NCBI RefSeq assembly: GCF_008386585.1
Contig: NZ_VUOB01000015.1
Span: forward strand, 29,963-93,962
Direction of reading: 5' to 3'
Source of the DNA: Solihabitans fulvus
Lineage (GTDB): Bacteria; Actinomycetota; Actinomycetes; Mycobacteriales; Pseudonocardiaceae
DNA length: 64,000 nt
In this document: positions 8,560-16,925 of the stretch, piece by piece
Layout of the letters: each line of letters begins with the position of its first letter
Numbering within the stretch: the first letter of the stretch is position 1
Notes under the pieces: model-generated
Databases searched by the model: none
Told to the model about the DNA's origin: nothing
What the model saw: the letters and a program-made list of their open reading frames with translations, nothing else
Made by a program: the position numbers and the translations under genes

Positions 8560-9543
8560 CTAGGACGGCTTGGTGACGAACCCCTCGGCGACCAGCCAGT
8601 CGCGGGCGACGTCGGCCGGGTCCATGCCGTCGACGTCGACCTTGGCGTTGAGGTGCAGCATCACGTCGTTGCTGAGCTTCTTGGCGATCGGCTCGAAGAG
8701 CCGCCCGAGCTGCGGGTAGCGGTCGGCCAGTTCCTTGCGCACGGTCAGCGCGGCGTTGTACTGCGGGAAGAACTTCCTGTCGTCCTTGAGGAGCTGGAGG
8801 TTCAGCGCCAGGATCCGGCCGTCGGTGGTGAACACCTCGCCGAAGTTGCAGGCGTGCCCGTCCGAGGTGGCCTGGTACACCGCGCCGGTGCCGAGGATCT
8901 TCACCTGGTCGCTCGGCACGGTGAACCCGTACGCCTTCTGCATGCCGGGGAACCCGTCGTTGCGGCTGGCGAACTCCGTTTCCAGGCAGTAGGTGCCGGC
9001 GCTCGGGTCGCGGCGCACGAGGTCGGCCATCTCCGACAGCGTGTGCACGCCGAGCCGGTCCGCGTTGGCCTTGCTCAGCGCGAACGCGTAGGTGTTGTTC
9101 AACGGGGACAGGTCGAGCCAGCTGATCCCGGCGGCCGCGTCGGCGTCGCGCACCGCGTCGAACTGCTTCTGCCCGTCCGGGATCGGGTTGTTGTTGCCCT
9201 GGTAGCTGATCCACGCCGTGCCGGTGTACTCCCAGTACAGGTCGATCTGGCCCGCCTTGAGCGCCTGCCTGGCGCTGTTGGAGCCCTGGATGTTGGTGAG
9301 GTCCTTGACCTCGGCCCCGGCCGCCTCCAGCGCGAGTTCCGCGATGTAGCCGAGCACGATGTTCTCGGTGAAGTCCTTGGAGCCGACGGTGAGCCGCAGG
9401 CCGCGCAGCCCGTCGACCGGCGTGATCGAGCCGGGGCCGACGTCGAGCGGGACGGCCGAGCCCGAACTCAGCCCGCAGGCCGACAACAGCGCCCCGACCA
9501 GCGCGAGTGCGGCGATCCGTGCCGCGCGGTGCTGGCGCCTCAT
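8560..9543 (-). CDS. Osmoprotectant ABC transporter substrate-binding lipoprotein (OpuCC/ProX type)
   Basis: A 327-residue exported binding protein. The lipobox LLSAC is at residues 19-23, so Cys23 should carry the lipid anchor. The mature part begins the OpuAC fold with LTVGSKDFTENIVLGYIAE and continues with LYWEYTGTAWI, both typical of glycine betaine/choline/carnitine binders of the OpuC branch. Its ATG (9541-9543) overlaps the permease stop by 4 bases, so it is the last gene of a four-gene operon. It captures compatible solutes outside the cell for uptake under osmotic stress. The exact ligand is not readable. Confidence 0.88.
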   Translation of the reverse strand: MRRQHRAARIAALALVGALLSACGLSSGSAVPLDVGPGSITPVDGLRGLRLTVGSKDFTENIVLGYIAELALEAAGAEVKDLTNIQGSNSARQALKAGQIDLYWEYTGTAWISYQGNNNPIPDGQKQFDAVRDADAAAGISWLDLSPLNNTYAFALSKANADRLGVHTLSEMADLVRRDPSAGTYCLETEFASRNDGFPGMQKAYGFTVPSDQVKILGTGAVYQATSDGHACNFGEVFTTDGRILALNLQLLKDDRKFFPQYNAALTVRKELADRYPQLGRLFEPIAKKLSNDVMLHLNAKVDVDGMDPADVARDWLVAEGFVTKPS

Positions 9544-10304
9544 CGCAGTCCCCTCGGTCCGAGCAGCGCCTCGGCCAGGCCGCCGAGCCAGTCGATCAGC
9601 AGCGCGAGCGAGGCCGTCAGCACCGCGCCGACCACCAGGATCGTTGGCCGGTTGAGCTTGTAGCCGGTGTCGATGAGCACGCCGAGGCCGCCGCCGCTGA
9701 TCAGGAAGACCAACGTCGCGGTGCCGACCGCGAGCACCAGGGCGGTGCGCAGGCCGGCGAGGATGTACGGGACGGCCAGCGGGAACTCGATGCGGCGCAG
9801 CACCGCCGTCGCGGACATGCCGATGCCCCTGCCGGCCTCGATCAGGGTGGGCTCCACCTGGCTGATGCCGACCATTGTGTTGCGCAGCACGGGAAGCAGC
9901 GCGTAGAGCGCGGTCGGCAGCACCGCGATCCAGAAGCCGATGTGGCCGGTGAACAGGAAGAACAGCACGAGCAGGCCGACCGACGGCGCGGCCTGGCCGA
10001 TGTTCGCGACGGCCAGCACGATCGGCGCGGCCGGCCTGGCCCACCGCCTGGTCAGCAGCACGCCGAGCGGCACGGCGACCAGCACGACGATGACGGCGAC
10101 GGTGATCGTGAGCTTCACGTGCTGCCAGGTCAGGTCCAGGATGGTGCTGGCGTTGAGATTGCGCTTCTCGATGTCGTCGAGGTCGCGGGAGAACGCCCAC
10201 ACCAGCACGCCGGCCAGCACCACGAGCACCACGATCGGCTGGGCCAGCAGCCGCAGCCGCTCCGCGCGCCGCGACCCGGAGTCGGCGCTGAACGTCGCGG
10301 TCAC
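9540..10304 (-). CDS. Osmoprotectant ABC transporter permease (OpuCB/OpuCD type)
   Basis: A 254-residue inner-membrane permease with about six helices. The EAA-type loop that contacts the ATPase is visible as GISQVEPTLIEAGRGIGMSA. The N-terminal segment has a first helix (PIVVLVVLAGVLVWAF) followed by a periplasmic loop, longer than in the partner permease. It overlaps its neighbours by 4 bases on both sides, showing tight translational coupling. It pairs with the second permease at 11505-12152 to form the channel. Confidence 0.88.
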   Translation of the reverse strand: MTATFSADSGSRRAERLRLLAQPIVVLVVLAGVLVWAFSRDLDDIEKRNLNASTILDLTWQHVKLTITVAVIVVLVAVPLGVLLTRRWARPAAPIVLAVANIGQAAPSVGLLVLFFLFTGHIGFWIAVLPTALYALLPVLRNTMVGISQVEPTLIEAGRGIGMSATAVLRRIEFPLAVPYILAGLRTALVLAVGTATLVFLISGGGLGVLIDTGYKLNRPTILVVGAVLTASLALLIDWLGGLAEALLGPRGLR

Positions 10305-11512
10305 TGGTCGACTTCCGCAGGCGCTGGATGCTCAGCCGGTTCGTCATGCTCGACTGGTTCGTCGTGCTCGGCGTGTTCCTCGCGGAGCTGGCGGATCGCC
10401 GTCATCACCGTGTCGATGTCGACCACCCCGGCGTACTCGCCCCTGGCCTTGGTGACCACGGCGAGGCCGTCGTCGTCGGTGAGGATCGCCTCGAGCGCGT
10501 CCTGGAGGGTCGACTGCGTGGTGACGGTGTCCTCGACCGGCCGGCCGGCCGCCTGGAGCGAGCCGGCCGAGGCGAGATCTCGCGGGCCGACCCAGCGCGC
10601 CGGCCGCCGTCTGCGATCCAGCACCAGGCCGATCGCGCCGCGCCTGGTGCCCAGCTTCGCCCGCAGCGCCGAGGGGTCGTCGTCGACCGACGCGGTCGGC
10701 ACGTCGCCGAGCTCCACGTCGCGGACCCGCCGCAGCGTCAGCTGCTTGAGCGAGGCGCCCGCCCCGACGAAGCCGGCGACGGTGTCGTCGGCCGGGTTGG
10801 CCAGCACGGCCTCCGGGGTGTCGTACTGGAGGATCCTTGACTCGCTGCCGAGCACCGCGATCCGGTCGCCGAGCTTGACCGCCTCGTCGAAGTCGTGCGT
10901 GACGAAGACGATCGTCTTGTGCAGCTCCGCCTGGAGGCGCATCAGCTCGTCCTGGAGGTTTCCCCTGGTGATCGGGTCGACCGCGCCGAACGGCTCGTCC
11001 ATCAGCAGCACGGGAGGGTCGGCAGCGAGCGCCCGCGCCACGCCGATCCGCTGCTGCTGGCCGCCGGAGAGCTGGCGGGGGAACCGGCCCCGGAACTCGT
11101 CGACGTCGAGTCCGACCAGGTCGAGCATCTCGTCGACCCGGTCGTCGATTCGCTTACGGTCCCAGCCGAGCAGGCCGGGCACGATGCCGATGTTCTGCCC
11201 GACGGTCATGTGCGGGAACAGGCCGGCCTGCTGGATCGCGTAGCCGACCTGCCGGCGCAGCTGGTCGGCGTTGATGGACAGCGCGTCCCGGCCACCGATG
11301 GTGATCCGGCCGGAGGTCGGCTCGATCAGCCGGTTGATCATCTTCATGGTGGTCGTCTTGCCGCATCCCGACGGCCCGACGAACACCACGATCTCGCCAG
11401 CGGGAATCGTCATGGTGAAGCGGTCGACCGCAGGCTTGCGTTGGCCGGGGTAGCGCTTGGTGACGTCGGTCAGCTGGATCTCGACGCCGCTGACCTGTGC
11501 CTGTTCAGCCAC
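10301..11512 (-). CDS. Osmoprotectant ABC transporter ATPase with CBS domains (OpuCA type)
   Basis: A 403-residue ATPase. Walker A GPSGCGKTTT is at about residues 39-48, the Q-loop in AIQQAGLFPHMT, the signature LSGGQQQR near 147, and Walker B LLMDEPFGAVD with the switch His in FVTHDF. From about 255 to 380 are two CBS-like segments, as in OpuCA/ProV proteins, where they sense ionic strength or cyclic di-AMP. The tail is an acidic, His-rich run (EHAEHDEPVEHDEPAEH) not typical of the family. GTG start; it overlaps the upstream permease by 8 bases and the downstream permease by 4. Confidence 0.9.
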   Translation of the reverse strand: MAEQAQVSGVEIQLTDVTKRYPGQRKPAVDRFTMTIPAGEIVVFVGPSGCGKTTTMKMINRLIEPTSGRITIGGRDALSINADQLRRQVGYAIQQAGLFPHMTVGQNIGIVPGLLGWDRKRIDDRVDEMLDLVGLDVDEFRGRFPRQLSGGQQQRIGVARALAADPPVLLMDEPFGAVDPITRGNLQDELMRLQAELHKTIVFVTHDFDEAVKLGDRIAVLGSESRILQYDTPEAVLANPADDTVAGFVGAGASLKQLTLRRVRDVELGDVPTASVDDDPSALRAKLGTRRGAIGLVLDRRRRPARWVGPRDLASAGSLQAAGRPVEDTVTTQSTLQDALEAILTDDDGLAVVTKARGEYAGVVDIDTVMTAIRQLREEHAEHDEPVEHDEPAEHPAPAEVDQ

Positions 11513-12152
11513 GGATGCCCCTTGAGGTGGTGAGTCGACCGAGCAGGACGTAGCAGCCGTCGAGGACGAGCGCGAGCACCACGACGCCGACGGTGCCGGC
11601 CAGCGCCATGTTCACGGCGTTGGCGCTGCCGACCCTGGACAGGCCGCTGAAGATGACGTTGCCGAGGCCGGGTCCCTTGGCGTAGGCGGCGATCGCGGCG
11701 ATGCCCATCAGCATCTGGGTGCTGACCCGCATGCCGACCAGGATCGCCGGCCAGGCCAGCCGCAGTTCGACCCGCGACAGCACGCCGAACCGGCTCATGC
11801 CGATGCCCCGCGCGGCGTCGACCACCGAGGGCGAGACGCCGGACAGCCCGACGATGGTGTTGCGCACGATGGGCAGCAGCGCGTAGAGCACCAGGGCGGT
11901 GACGGTCGGCCGGACGCCGAGCCCGAGCACCGGGATCAGCAGGCCGAGCAGGGCGAACGACGGGATGGTCAGGATCGCGCTGGTCAGCGCGGTGGCCAGC
12001 GCCGAGCCGAGCGGGCTGCGGTAGACCGCCACGCCGAGCAGGACGCCGAGCGCGGTCGCCACGATCGTGCACTGCACCACGGCGCTGACGTGCATCCAGG
12101 AGTCCAGCAGCAGCTGCTGCCATCTGGATCCGACGTAGTCCCACAGGCTCAC
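11505..12152 (-). CDS. Osmoprotectant ABC transporter permease, first gene of the operon
   Basis: A 215-residue permease with about five or six helices and the ATPase-contact loop GLSGVSPSVVDAARGIGMSR. I chose GTG at 12152 because the typical WDYVGSRWQQLLLDSWMH beginning follows and GGGAGG lies about 10 bases upstream; the longer frame adds 38 unrelated residues. It is the promoter-proximal gene of permease-ATPase-permease-binding protein, all overlapping. Expression is probably osmotically controlled from the 285-base region to the right. Confidence 0.87.
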   Translation of the reverse strand: MSLWDYVGSRWQQLLLDSWMHVSAVVQCTIVATALGVLLGVAVYRSPLGSALATALTSAILTIPSFALLGLLIPVLGLGVRPTVTALVLYALLPIVRNTIVGLSGVSPSVVDAARGIGMSRFGVLSRVELRLAWPAILVGMRVSTQMLMGIAAIAAYAKGPGLGNVIFSGLSRVGSANAVNMALAGTVGVVVLALVLDGCYVLLGRLTTSRGIRG

Positions 12153-12351
12153 GGTCGCCGGCCTCCCTTCGGGGTCGGTTCGGCGACCGGAGCGAGACAG
12201 CTCTGTGCCTGCCTGAGCTGTCCCCCGACCGCCAACGGCGTGATCACCGTTGCCCATTCGGAGCAACGAGGCAAGCTGCCCCGCGCGGCGATTCGTCCAG
12301 TTCGGCGGTGCTGACCTGCGGAAACGTAGTTCGTAAAGTTTTATCCAAACA

Positions 12352-12367
12352 ACAGGTCTATACCAGA
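12352..12367. promoter_or_regulatory. GntR/DasR-like operator candidate
   Basis: The 16-mer ACAGGTCTATACCAGA contains the near-palindrome GGTCTATACC. It matches 12 of 16 positions of the DasR-responsive element ACTGGTCTAGACCACT known from Streptomyces. It lies between the divergent osmoprotectant operon and the copper-linked genes. The owner regulator is not in the window. Confidence 0.3.
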
Positions 12368-12437
12368 GGCTGCCATGTGACGCAGCTCGGGGTCCGCCGT
12401 TTCACGCCGAAGAGTGACTTCCCATTACCCTCGGTCC

Positions 12438-12974
12438 GTGACGAAACGGCCAGGGCCCCCGCGCGTGCTGCGCGCGGGACTGCTCGCCGTCAGTTCCGCG
12501 ACGCTCGCCGTCGCCGCGCACGGCGCGGCAGGCGGCGCGCTGCCGGACACCGGGCTGGCCGCGATCGTCACCGTGCTGATCGCCGCCGCCGGCACCGCGC
12601 TCGCGGACCGCAGGCGCGGCGGCCCGGCGATCCTCGCCGCGCTCGGGGTGTCGCAGCTCGGCCAGCACCTGCTGCTGGCCGGGCTCGGGCACCGGCACGA
12701 TCTCGCGGCCGCGGGCGCCGGGGTGGACGGCAGGCTGATGACGGGTGCGCACGTCGCCGCCGTGCTGGCGACCGCGCTGCTGCTCACGCGGGCCGAGACC
12801 GCGCTGTTCGCCGTCGTCTCGGCCGTGTCGCTGCTGCTGCCGCGCCGCCTGTCCCCCGCGCCGATCGGGGTGCCGCTGCGGGTGTCCGTCGCGCCGCCCG
12901 CGCGGGTCGACACCCTGGCCGAGGTGCTGCTGCGGCGGGTGTGTTCGAGGCGGGGTCCTCCGGTCCTTGGTTGA
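12438..12974 (+). CDS. Small multi-span membrane protein next to the copper genes
   Basis: A 178-residue hydrophobic protein with about four or five membrane helices (AGLLAVSSATLAVAAHGA, GLAAIVTVLIAAAGTALA, ILAALGVSQLGQHLLLAG, GAHVAAVLATALLLT, ALFAVVSAVSLLL). Histidines in GQHLLLAGLGHRHD and in GAHVA could bind metal, but this is only suggestive. A GTG at 12414 in the same frame is an alternative start and would add 8 residues. It precedes the YcnI-CopC-CopD run by 45 bases on the same strand, suggesting a shared role in copper handling. I do not recognise a named family. Confidence 0.65.
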   Translation: MTKRPGPPRVLRAGLLAVSSATLAVAAHGAAGGALPDTGLAAIVTVLIAAAGTALADRRRGGPAILAALGVSQLGQHLLLAGLGHRHDLAAAGAGVDGRLMTGAHVAAVLATALLLTRAETALFAVVSAVSLLLPRRLSPAPIGVPLRVSVAPPARVDTLAEVLLRRVCSRRGPPVLG

Positions 12975-13019
12975 CCGTCGAGTGCCCGTACACACCCTTT
13001 GACCAGGAGAAACAACTAA

Positions 13020-13793
13020 ATGTCGACAAATCGATTTGGCGCGCGCACGCTCGTCCGGGGCGGCGCCGTGCTCGCCGTCGCGGGCATCGCGGCCCTGCTC
13101 GCCGCCGGCACCGCATCCGCGCACGTCACCGCCCAGCCCGGCGAGGCGACCAAGGGCGGCTACGCGAAGATCACCCTCCGGGTGCCCAACGAGCGGCCCA
13201 ACAACGGCACCGTCAAGCTCCAGGTGAACCTGCCAGCCGACCACCCGCTCGCCTCCGTCAGCACCAAGCCGGTGCCCGGCTGGAAGGCCGAGATCACCAA
13301 GGGCAAGCTCGACAAGCCGGTGAAGGTGCACAACACCGACGTCACCGAGGCCGTCCGCAGCGTCACCTGGACCGCGGACGCCGGCGTCCGCATCGAACCG
13401 GGCCAGTTCAACGAGTTCGACATGTCGGTTGGCCCGCTGCCCGACGACACCGACAGGCTGGTGCTGCCGACCACGCAGACCTACGACAACGGCGAGGTCG
13501 TCGTGTGGGACGCGCCGCCGGTCGCCGATGGCGCTGCGGAGCCGGCGCACCCCGCGCCGACCGTGAAGCTGGTGGACAAGGCGGCAGGCGGCGACAGCCA
13601 CTCGCACGACGCGGCCGCGCCCGCCGGTGACTCGCACGACGCCTCGACCGGCACCGACAAGACCGCGCGGTGGCTCGGCGGCGCCGGGCTCGCCGTCGGC
13701 GCGCTCGGACTCGGCTTCGGCGCCGGCGCGGTGCTGCGCTCCCGCCGCACCGGTGCCGCGGCGCCGGCCGCCGACCGGGAGCCGTCGGCATGA
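13020..13793 (+). CDS. YcnI family (DUF1775) copper-binding protein
   Basis: A 257-residue exported membrane-anchored protein. A signal peptide ends at ASA, so the mature chain starts with His (HVTAQPGEATKGGYA), the residue used by YcnI proteins to bind Cu(II). The YcnI domain spans about 35-180 and includes LRVPNERPNNGTVKLQVNLP and FDMSVGPLPDD. A His/Asp-rich linker (DSHSHDAAAPAGDSHDAS) and a C-terminal helix (LGGAGLAVGALGLGFGAGAVL) followed by Arg residues suggest an anchor. AGGAG precedes the ATG. Its stop overlaps the copC start (ATGA). Confidence 0.88.
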   Translation: MSTNRFGARTLVRGGAVLAVAGIAALLAAGTASAHVTAQPGEATKGGYAKITLRVPNERPNNGTVKLQVNLPADHPLASVSTKPVPGWKAEITKGKLDKPVKVHNTDVTEAVRSVTWTADAGVRIEPGQFNEFDMSVGPLPDDTDRLVLPTTQTYDNGEVVVWDAPPVADGAAEPAHPAPTVKLVDKAAGGDSHSHDAAAPAGDSHDASTGTDKTARWLGGAGLAVGALGLGFGAGAVLRSRRTGAAAPAADREPSA

Positions 13794-14347
13794 GGCGGCT
13801 GTCCGCCCTGCTCGGCGCCGGCCTGCTGACCGGGCTCGCGCTGCTCGGCCTCGCCACCCCGGCGCTCGCACACAACGTGCTGGTCAGCAGCGATCCCAAG
13901 GAGGGCTCGTCGCTGTCGGCCGGCCCGAGCCAGGTCACGCTGACCTTCGACCAACCGGTGCAGGCCGGCTTCAACACGATCACGGTGATCGGCCCGGACA
14001 ACACGCACTGGGAAGCCGGTGACGTCTCGGTCGCCGGCAACGTGGTGACCGCGCCGGTCCGGCCGCTCGGCCCGGCCGCCGACTACTCGGTCGGCTACCG
14101 GATCCTGTCGGCCGACGGGCACCCGGTGTACGGCTCGGTGAAGTTCAAGCTCACCACCGCCGGCACCGGCACCCCGGCCCCGCCGTCGGAGGCGAAGTCG
14201 ACGACGCAGGCAGGCGGCACCGCCAACTCGGCTGGCACCGACGGCGGCATGCCGGTGTGGCCGTGGATCGTCGGCGCGGTCGTGCTGCTCAGCGCGGGCC
14301 TGGTGTTCGCGCTGAAGGGCGGCAAGCAGGGGGACAGCCAGCGATGA
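13790..14347 (+). CDS. CopC domain copper resistance protein
   Basis: A 185-residue exported protein. The signal peptide ends at ALA, so the mature N-terminus is HNVLVSSDPKEGSSL, with His1 as the usual Cu(II) ligand. The CopC beta-sandwich continues to about residue 125 and includes SADGHPVYGSVKF, which supplies the second conserved His. A Thr/Pro/Gly linker leads to a C-terminal membrane helix (VWPWIVGAVVLLSAGLVFAL). Gene ends overlap ycnI and copD by 4 bases each. It likely passes copper to CopD across the membrane. Confidence 0.9.
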   Translation: MRRLSALLGAGLLTGLALLGLATPALAHNVLVSSDPKEGSSLSAGPSQVTLTFDQPVQAGFNTITVIGPDNTHWEAGDVSVAGNVVTAPVRPLGPAADYSVGYRILSADGHPVYGSVKFKLTTAGTGTPAPPSEAKSTTQAGGTANSAGTDGGMPVWPWIVGAVVLLSAGLVFALKGGKQGDSQR

Positions 14348-15363
14348 ACCCGAGTCGGACCGCCATCCCGACCAGGACCTACCTGGTCGGCGGCATCGCG
14401 CTCGGCGGAGTGGCCGGCGTGCTGCTCGGCCTCGCGCTGTCCACGGTCGCCCCGGTCGTCGGGGTCGTGGAGCCGGGGACGGCGGTCCGGCTCGGCATCC
14501 CGCTGGTGCGCGTGCTGCTCGACCTGACCGCGGTGGCCGTGGTCGGGCTGAGCCTGCTGCCCAAGCTGCTCGGCTTCGACCGGCCGAAACAGACCGAGCC
14601 GGTGCTGCTGGTCGCGCGGCCGGCCGCCGTGGTCGCCGCCGGGGTCTGGGCGATGAGCGCGCTGGTGGCCATCGTGCTCCAGGCCGCCGAGGTGCGGCCG
14701 GGCGAGACGGTCACCATGGGCGCGGTGCTCGACTACGTGCGGCAGGTCAGCGGCGGCCAGGGCCTGCTGGTCAGCGCGGTGTTCGCGCTGCTGTCGGCGG
14801 GGCTGGGGGTGCTCGCGGTGCGGCACGGCGAGTCGGTGCCCGCCGAGCTGCGGATCGTGGTCGCCATGTTCGGGCTGCTCCCGCTGCCGGTCACCGGGCA
14901 CGCCTCGAACTGGAAGTACCACGACCTCACGATGGTCTCGATGGAGCTGCACGTGCTCAGCGCGACCGCGTGGACCGGCGGGCTGGCCGCGCTGATCGTG
15001 CTGGTGTCGCACCGCAGGGGCCTACTCGCGGCCGCGCTGCCGAAGTTCTCCAGGGTGGCCACGGTCTGCCTCGCGGTGGTCGCCGTGACCGGCCTGCTCA
15101 ACGGGCTGATCGAGCTCGCGCTCAACCCCGTCGTGCACCTGCCTGGCTCGCTGCTGAGCACCGGCTACGGCACGATCGTCGTCGCCAAGACGGTGTGTGT
15201 GGCGGTATTGGCGCTGCTGGGCGCGGCGATCCGCTGGCGGCTGCTGCCCGGCATCGCGCGGCACCGGCCGACCGCGATCGTCGGCTGGGCGGCGGCCGAG
15301 ACGGCCGTGATGGGCGTGGCCTTCGGGCTCGCCGTGGTGCTCTCTCGGGCCCCGGTCTCCTGA
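14344..15363 (+). CDS. CopD domain copper transport membrane protein
   Basis: A 339-residue membrane protein with about eight helices. The conserved CopD core is at the centre and end: LPVTGHASNWKYHDLTMVSM, then ELHVLSATAWTGGLAALI, with His residues that could bind copper in the membrane. It follows copC by ATGA overlap, giving a ycnI-copC-copD operon. The usual role is copper import or tolerance together with CopC. The last five codons and the TGA stop lie inside the first unit of a four-copy 15-bp tandem repeat. Confidence 0.88.
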   Translation: MNPSRTAIPTRTYLVGGIALGGVAGVLLGLALSTVAPVVGVVEPGTAVRLGIPLVRVLLDLTAVAVVGLSLLPKLLGFDRPKQTEPVLLVARPAAVVAAGVWAMSALVAIVLQAAEVRPGETVTMGAVLDYVRQVSGGQGLLVSAVFALLSAGLGVLAVRHGESVPAELRIVVAMFGLLPLPVTGHASNWKYHDLTMVSMELHVLSATAWTGGLAALIVLVSHRRGLLAAALPKFSRVATVCLAVVAVTGLLNGLIELALNPVVHLPGSLLSTGYGTIVVAKTVCVAVLALLGAAIRWRLLPGIARHRPTAIVGWAAAETAVMGVAFGLAVVLSRAPVS

Positions 15364-15407
15364 GCCCCGGTTTCGCGAGCCCCGGTTTCCTGGGCCCGGT
15401 TTCCTGA
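15349..15407. repeat. 15-bp tandem repeat, four units, across the copD stop
   Basis: Units at 15349-15363, 15364-15378, 15379-15393 and 15394-15407 follow the pattern GCCCCGGTTTCCTGA with one to three changes each; the last unit has lost one base. The first unit contains the copD stop codon. The array stops one base before the 25-bp repeat that flanks the IS remnant. Confidence 0.85.
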
Positions 15408-15432
15408 GCCCACCTGCAAAGACACTCCCACC
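15408..15432. repeat. Left copy of 25-bp direct repeat flanking the IS remnant
   Basis: GCCCACCTGYAAAGACACYCCCACC with C at both variable positions read as C then T. The right copy at 16759-16783 has T then C, so 23 of 25 bases agree. Both are in the same orientation, 1351 bases apart. Confidence 0.75.
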
Positions 15433-16700
15433 GCCCAGGCAGGGTTTCGGCAAAGTCGGCTCGTGCTGGTCAGGCCGTGATCCCGAATAGCTGAGCGGTC
15501 GTGGCCAGTCCCCGGCCGTGTGTCGTAGCCCTTGGGCGATGGTGGTGTGTCTGGCCAGTGGCAGGGCCGAGATCGCGAGGTTGCGCAGCGAGGCCATCAC
15601 CCAGGGGTGCGTGGCCGGTGCGGTCCCGGGAGGCGTCTTCGCCGTGGGTGGCGTCCCGAACCCAGTGCGGGCGGTTCTCGATGTGCCAATGGGCGCGCAG
15701 GTAGTCGGCGATCCCAGCGGGATCGGCCTGCTCGGCGGGCAGGCTGGTGACGACGTAGCTGGTCCGGGTCGTTGTCGTGGTGTCGGGTGCGGTGGCGGGT
15801 GGTCCGGGCGGCCTGGCAGGTGGCGGGGAACCCCGGATCGGCCGAGACGGGCAGTACCGCCAGGACGGGGTGTTCGGTGCGGCCGTGCCCGGCGTCAGTG
15901 CTGGTGTGGCTGGGAGTGTCGGCATGTCAGGCGGGCGGCCAGGCGGTGTTGGTTGGCCTTGACGGTGAATACGTGGTGCCCGCCGTGGGCGGTGCGGTGG
16001 TGGGCGTGGGCGCGGGTGGTGTGCAGGGCGTGGGCGATCACCACCGTCCCGGCCAGGGGGCAGCGGGTCGGGCAAGGGGCTGTAGCCAGGCCATGTCGCT
16101 GGTGCCGATCGGCACGAGTCGTGAGGCCACCACGGTCGCGGTGTGGCGGGGTGATCGCGGCCAGCGGGTGGACGCCGGCGCCGCCGGTGCGGGGCACGGT
16201 GCCACGCGGGGTCTTGCCGTCCCACCGCGATCGCGACCGGCCCATCGGATGGGAGGTCGACGTGGCGGGGTCGGCGAGTTCGGGGTGGTGTGCCTGGTGG
16301 CGCGGCGGATCCAGGCACTGAGCACCGCGTCGAGGCGGTCGCCGTCCACCCGTTGCGGCACCCGGCGCGTCGTGGACTCGGTGGCGGGTGGCGCTGGCCG
16401 GTGCCCCGGGTCGCGGCGCACGTCGAGTTCGGCCAGCACGGATTGGGCAAGGGTCGGCGGCCGATTCAGCGATCGCAGCCAGCGACCCCGGCCGCGACTG
16501 CCGAGGCGGCCAGGACCGGCACGCTGCCGATGCAGTGGCCGATCCCGATGGAGTGCCTGATCCCGCGACGGCGTCGTGGGTCGGGTACTACGGCTGGTTA
16601 ACGCCGCGGGTCAGCGATACCGCTGGGGTCCAGTGGGGGCAGTGTGGTCACCACGGTCGGGATGGGGGCCGGTGACACGGCGGGCACGACATCCTTGGCT
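15433..16700 (-). mobile_element. Decayed ISAs1-type insertion sequence
   Basis: The interval encodes broken pieces of an ISAs1-family transposase on the minus strand and is enclosed by a 25-bp direct repeat. CAGGGTTTCGGCAAAGTC at about 15436 looks like a retained terminal repeat; I could not find its partner on the right, so that end seems lost. Limits are approximate. Confidence 0.7.
15475..16650 (-). pseudogene. ISAs1 family transposase, multiply frameshifted
   Basis: Reading from right to left, family segments appear in changing frames: DPRRRRGIRH (DDE-associated N-terminus, near 16570), SVLAELDVRRDP and RVDGDRLDAVLSAWI (16320-16440), WDGKTPRGTVPRTGG (the Asp-Gly-Lys-Thr block, near 16210), HHVFTVKANQHRLAARL (near 15950), SYVVTSLPAEQADP and LRAHWHIENRPHWVRDATHGEDAS (15630-15750), and MASLRNLAISALPLA (near 15590). 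At least four frame changes and several stops separate them, so no active enzyme can be made. The order of the pieces is that of an intact ISAs1 transposase of about 380 residues. Confidence 0.8.
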
Positions 16701-16758
16701 GATCATGGGCTTCGACAACCACATGACCAACACAGGGGCCGTGCCTGCTCCGCACCAG

Positions 16759-16783
16759 GCCCACCTGTAAAGACACCCCCACC
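16759..16783. repeat. Right copy of 25-bp direct repeat flanking the IS remnant
   Basis: Agrees with 15408-15432 at 23 of 25 positions. It runs directly into CCCACCTCGGGGGCGGCCCCTGG, a C/G-rich block related to one at 24266-24300. Confidence 0.75.
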
Positions 16784-16870
16784 CACCTCGGGGGCGGCCC
16801 CTGGCCAGTCTAGTTGGCGGGCTTGGGGGCGGGGGTTGAGTGGGGCTTGGGTGTGGATGGGTTGGGCTGT

Positions 16871-16879
16871 TGTGGATAA
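16871..16879 (-). promoter_or_regulatory. Perfect DnaA-box consensus
   Basis: TGTGGATAA is the reverse complement of TTATCCACA, the strict DnaA-box consensus. It stands alone in the spacer between the IS remnant and a small gene about 46 kb from the origin, so it may be a chance or titration site. Confidence 0.3.
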
Positions 16880-16925
16880 CTCACTGGATAGCTCGGGGCG
16901 CCGGGGTCTAGCGCCGCGTCGAGGT

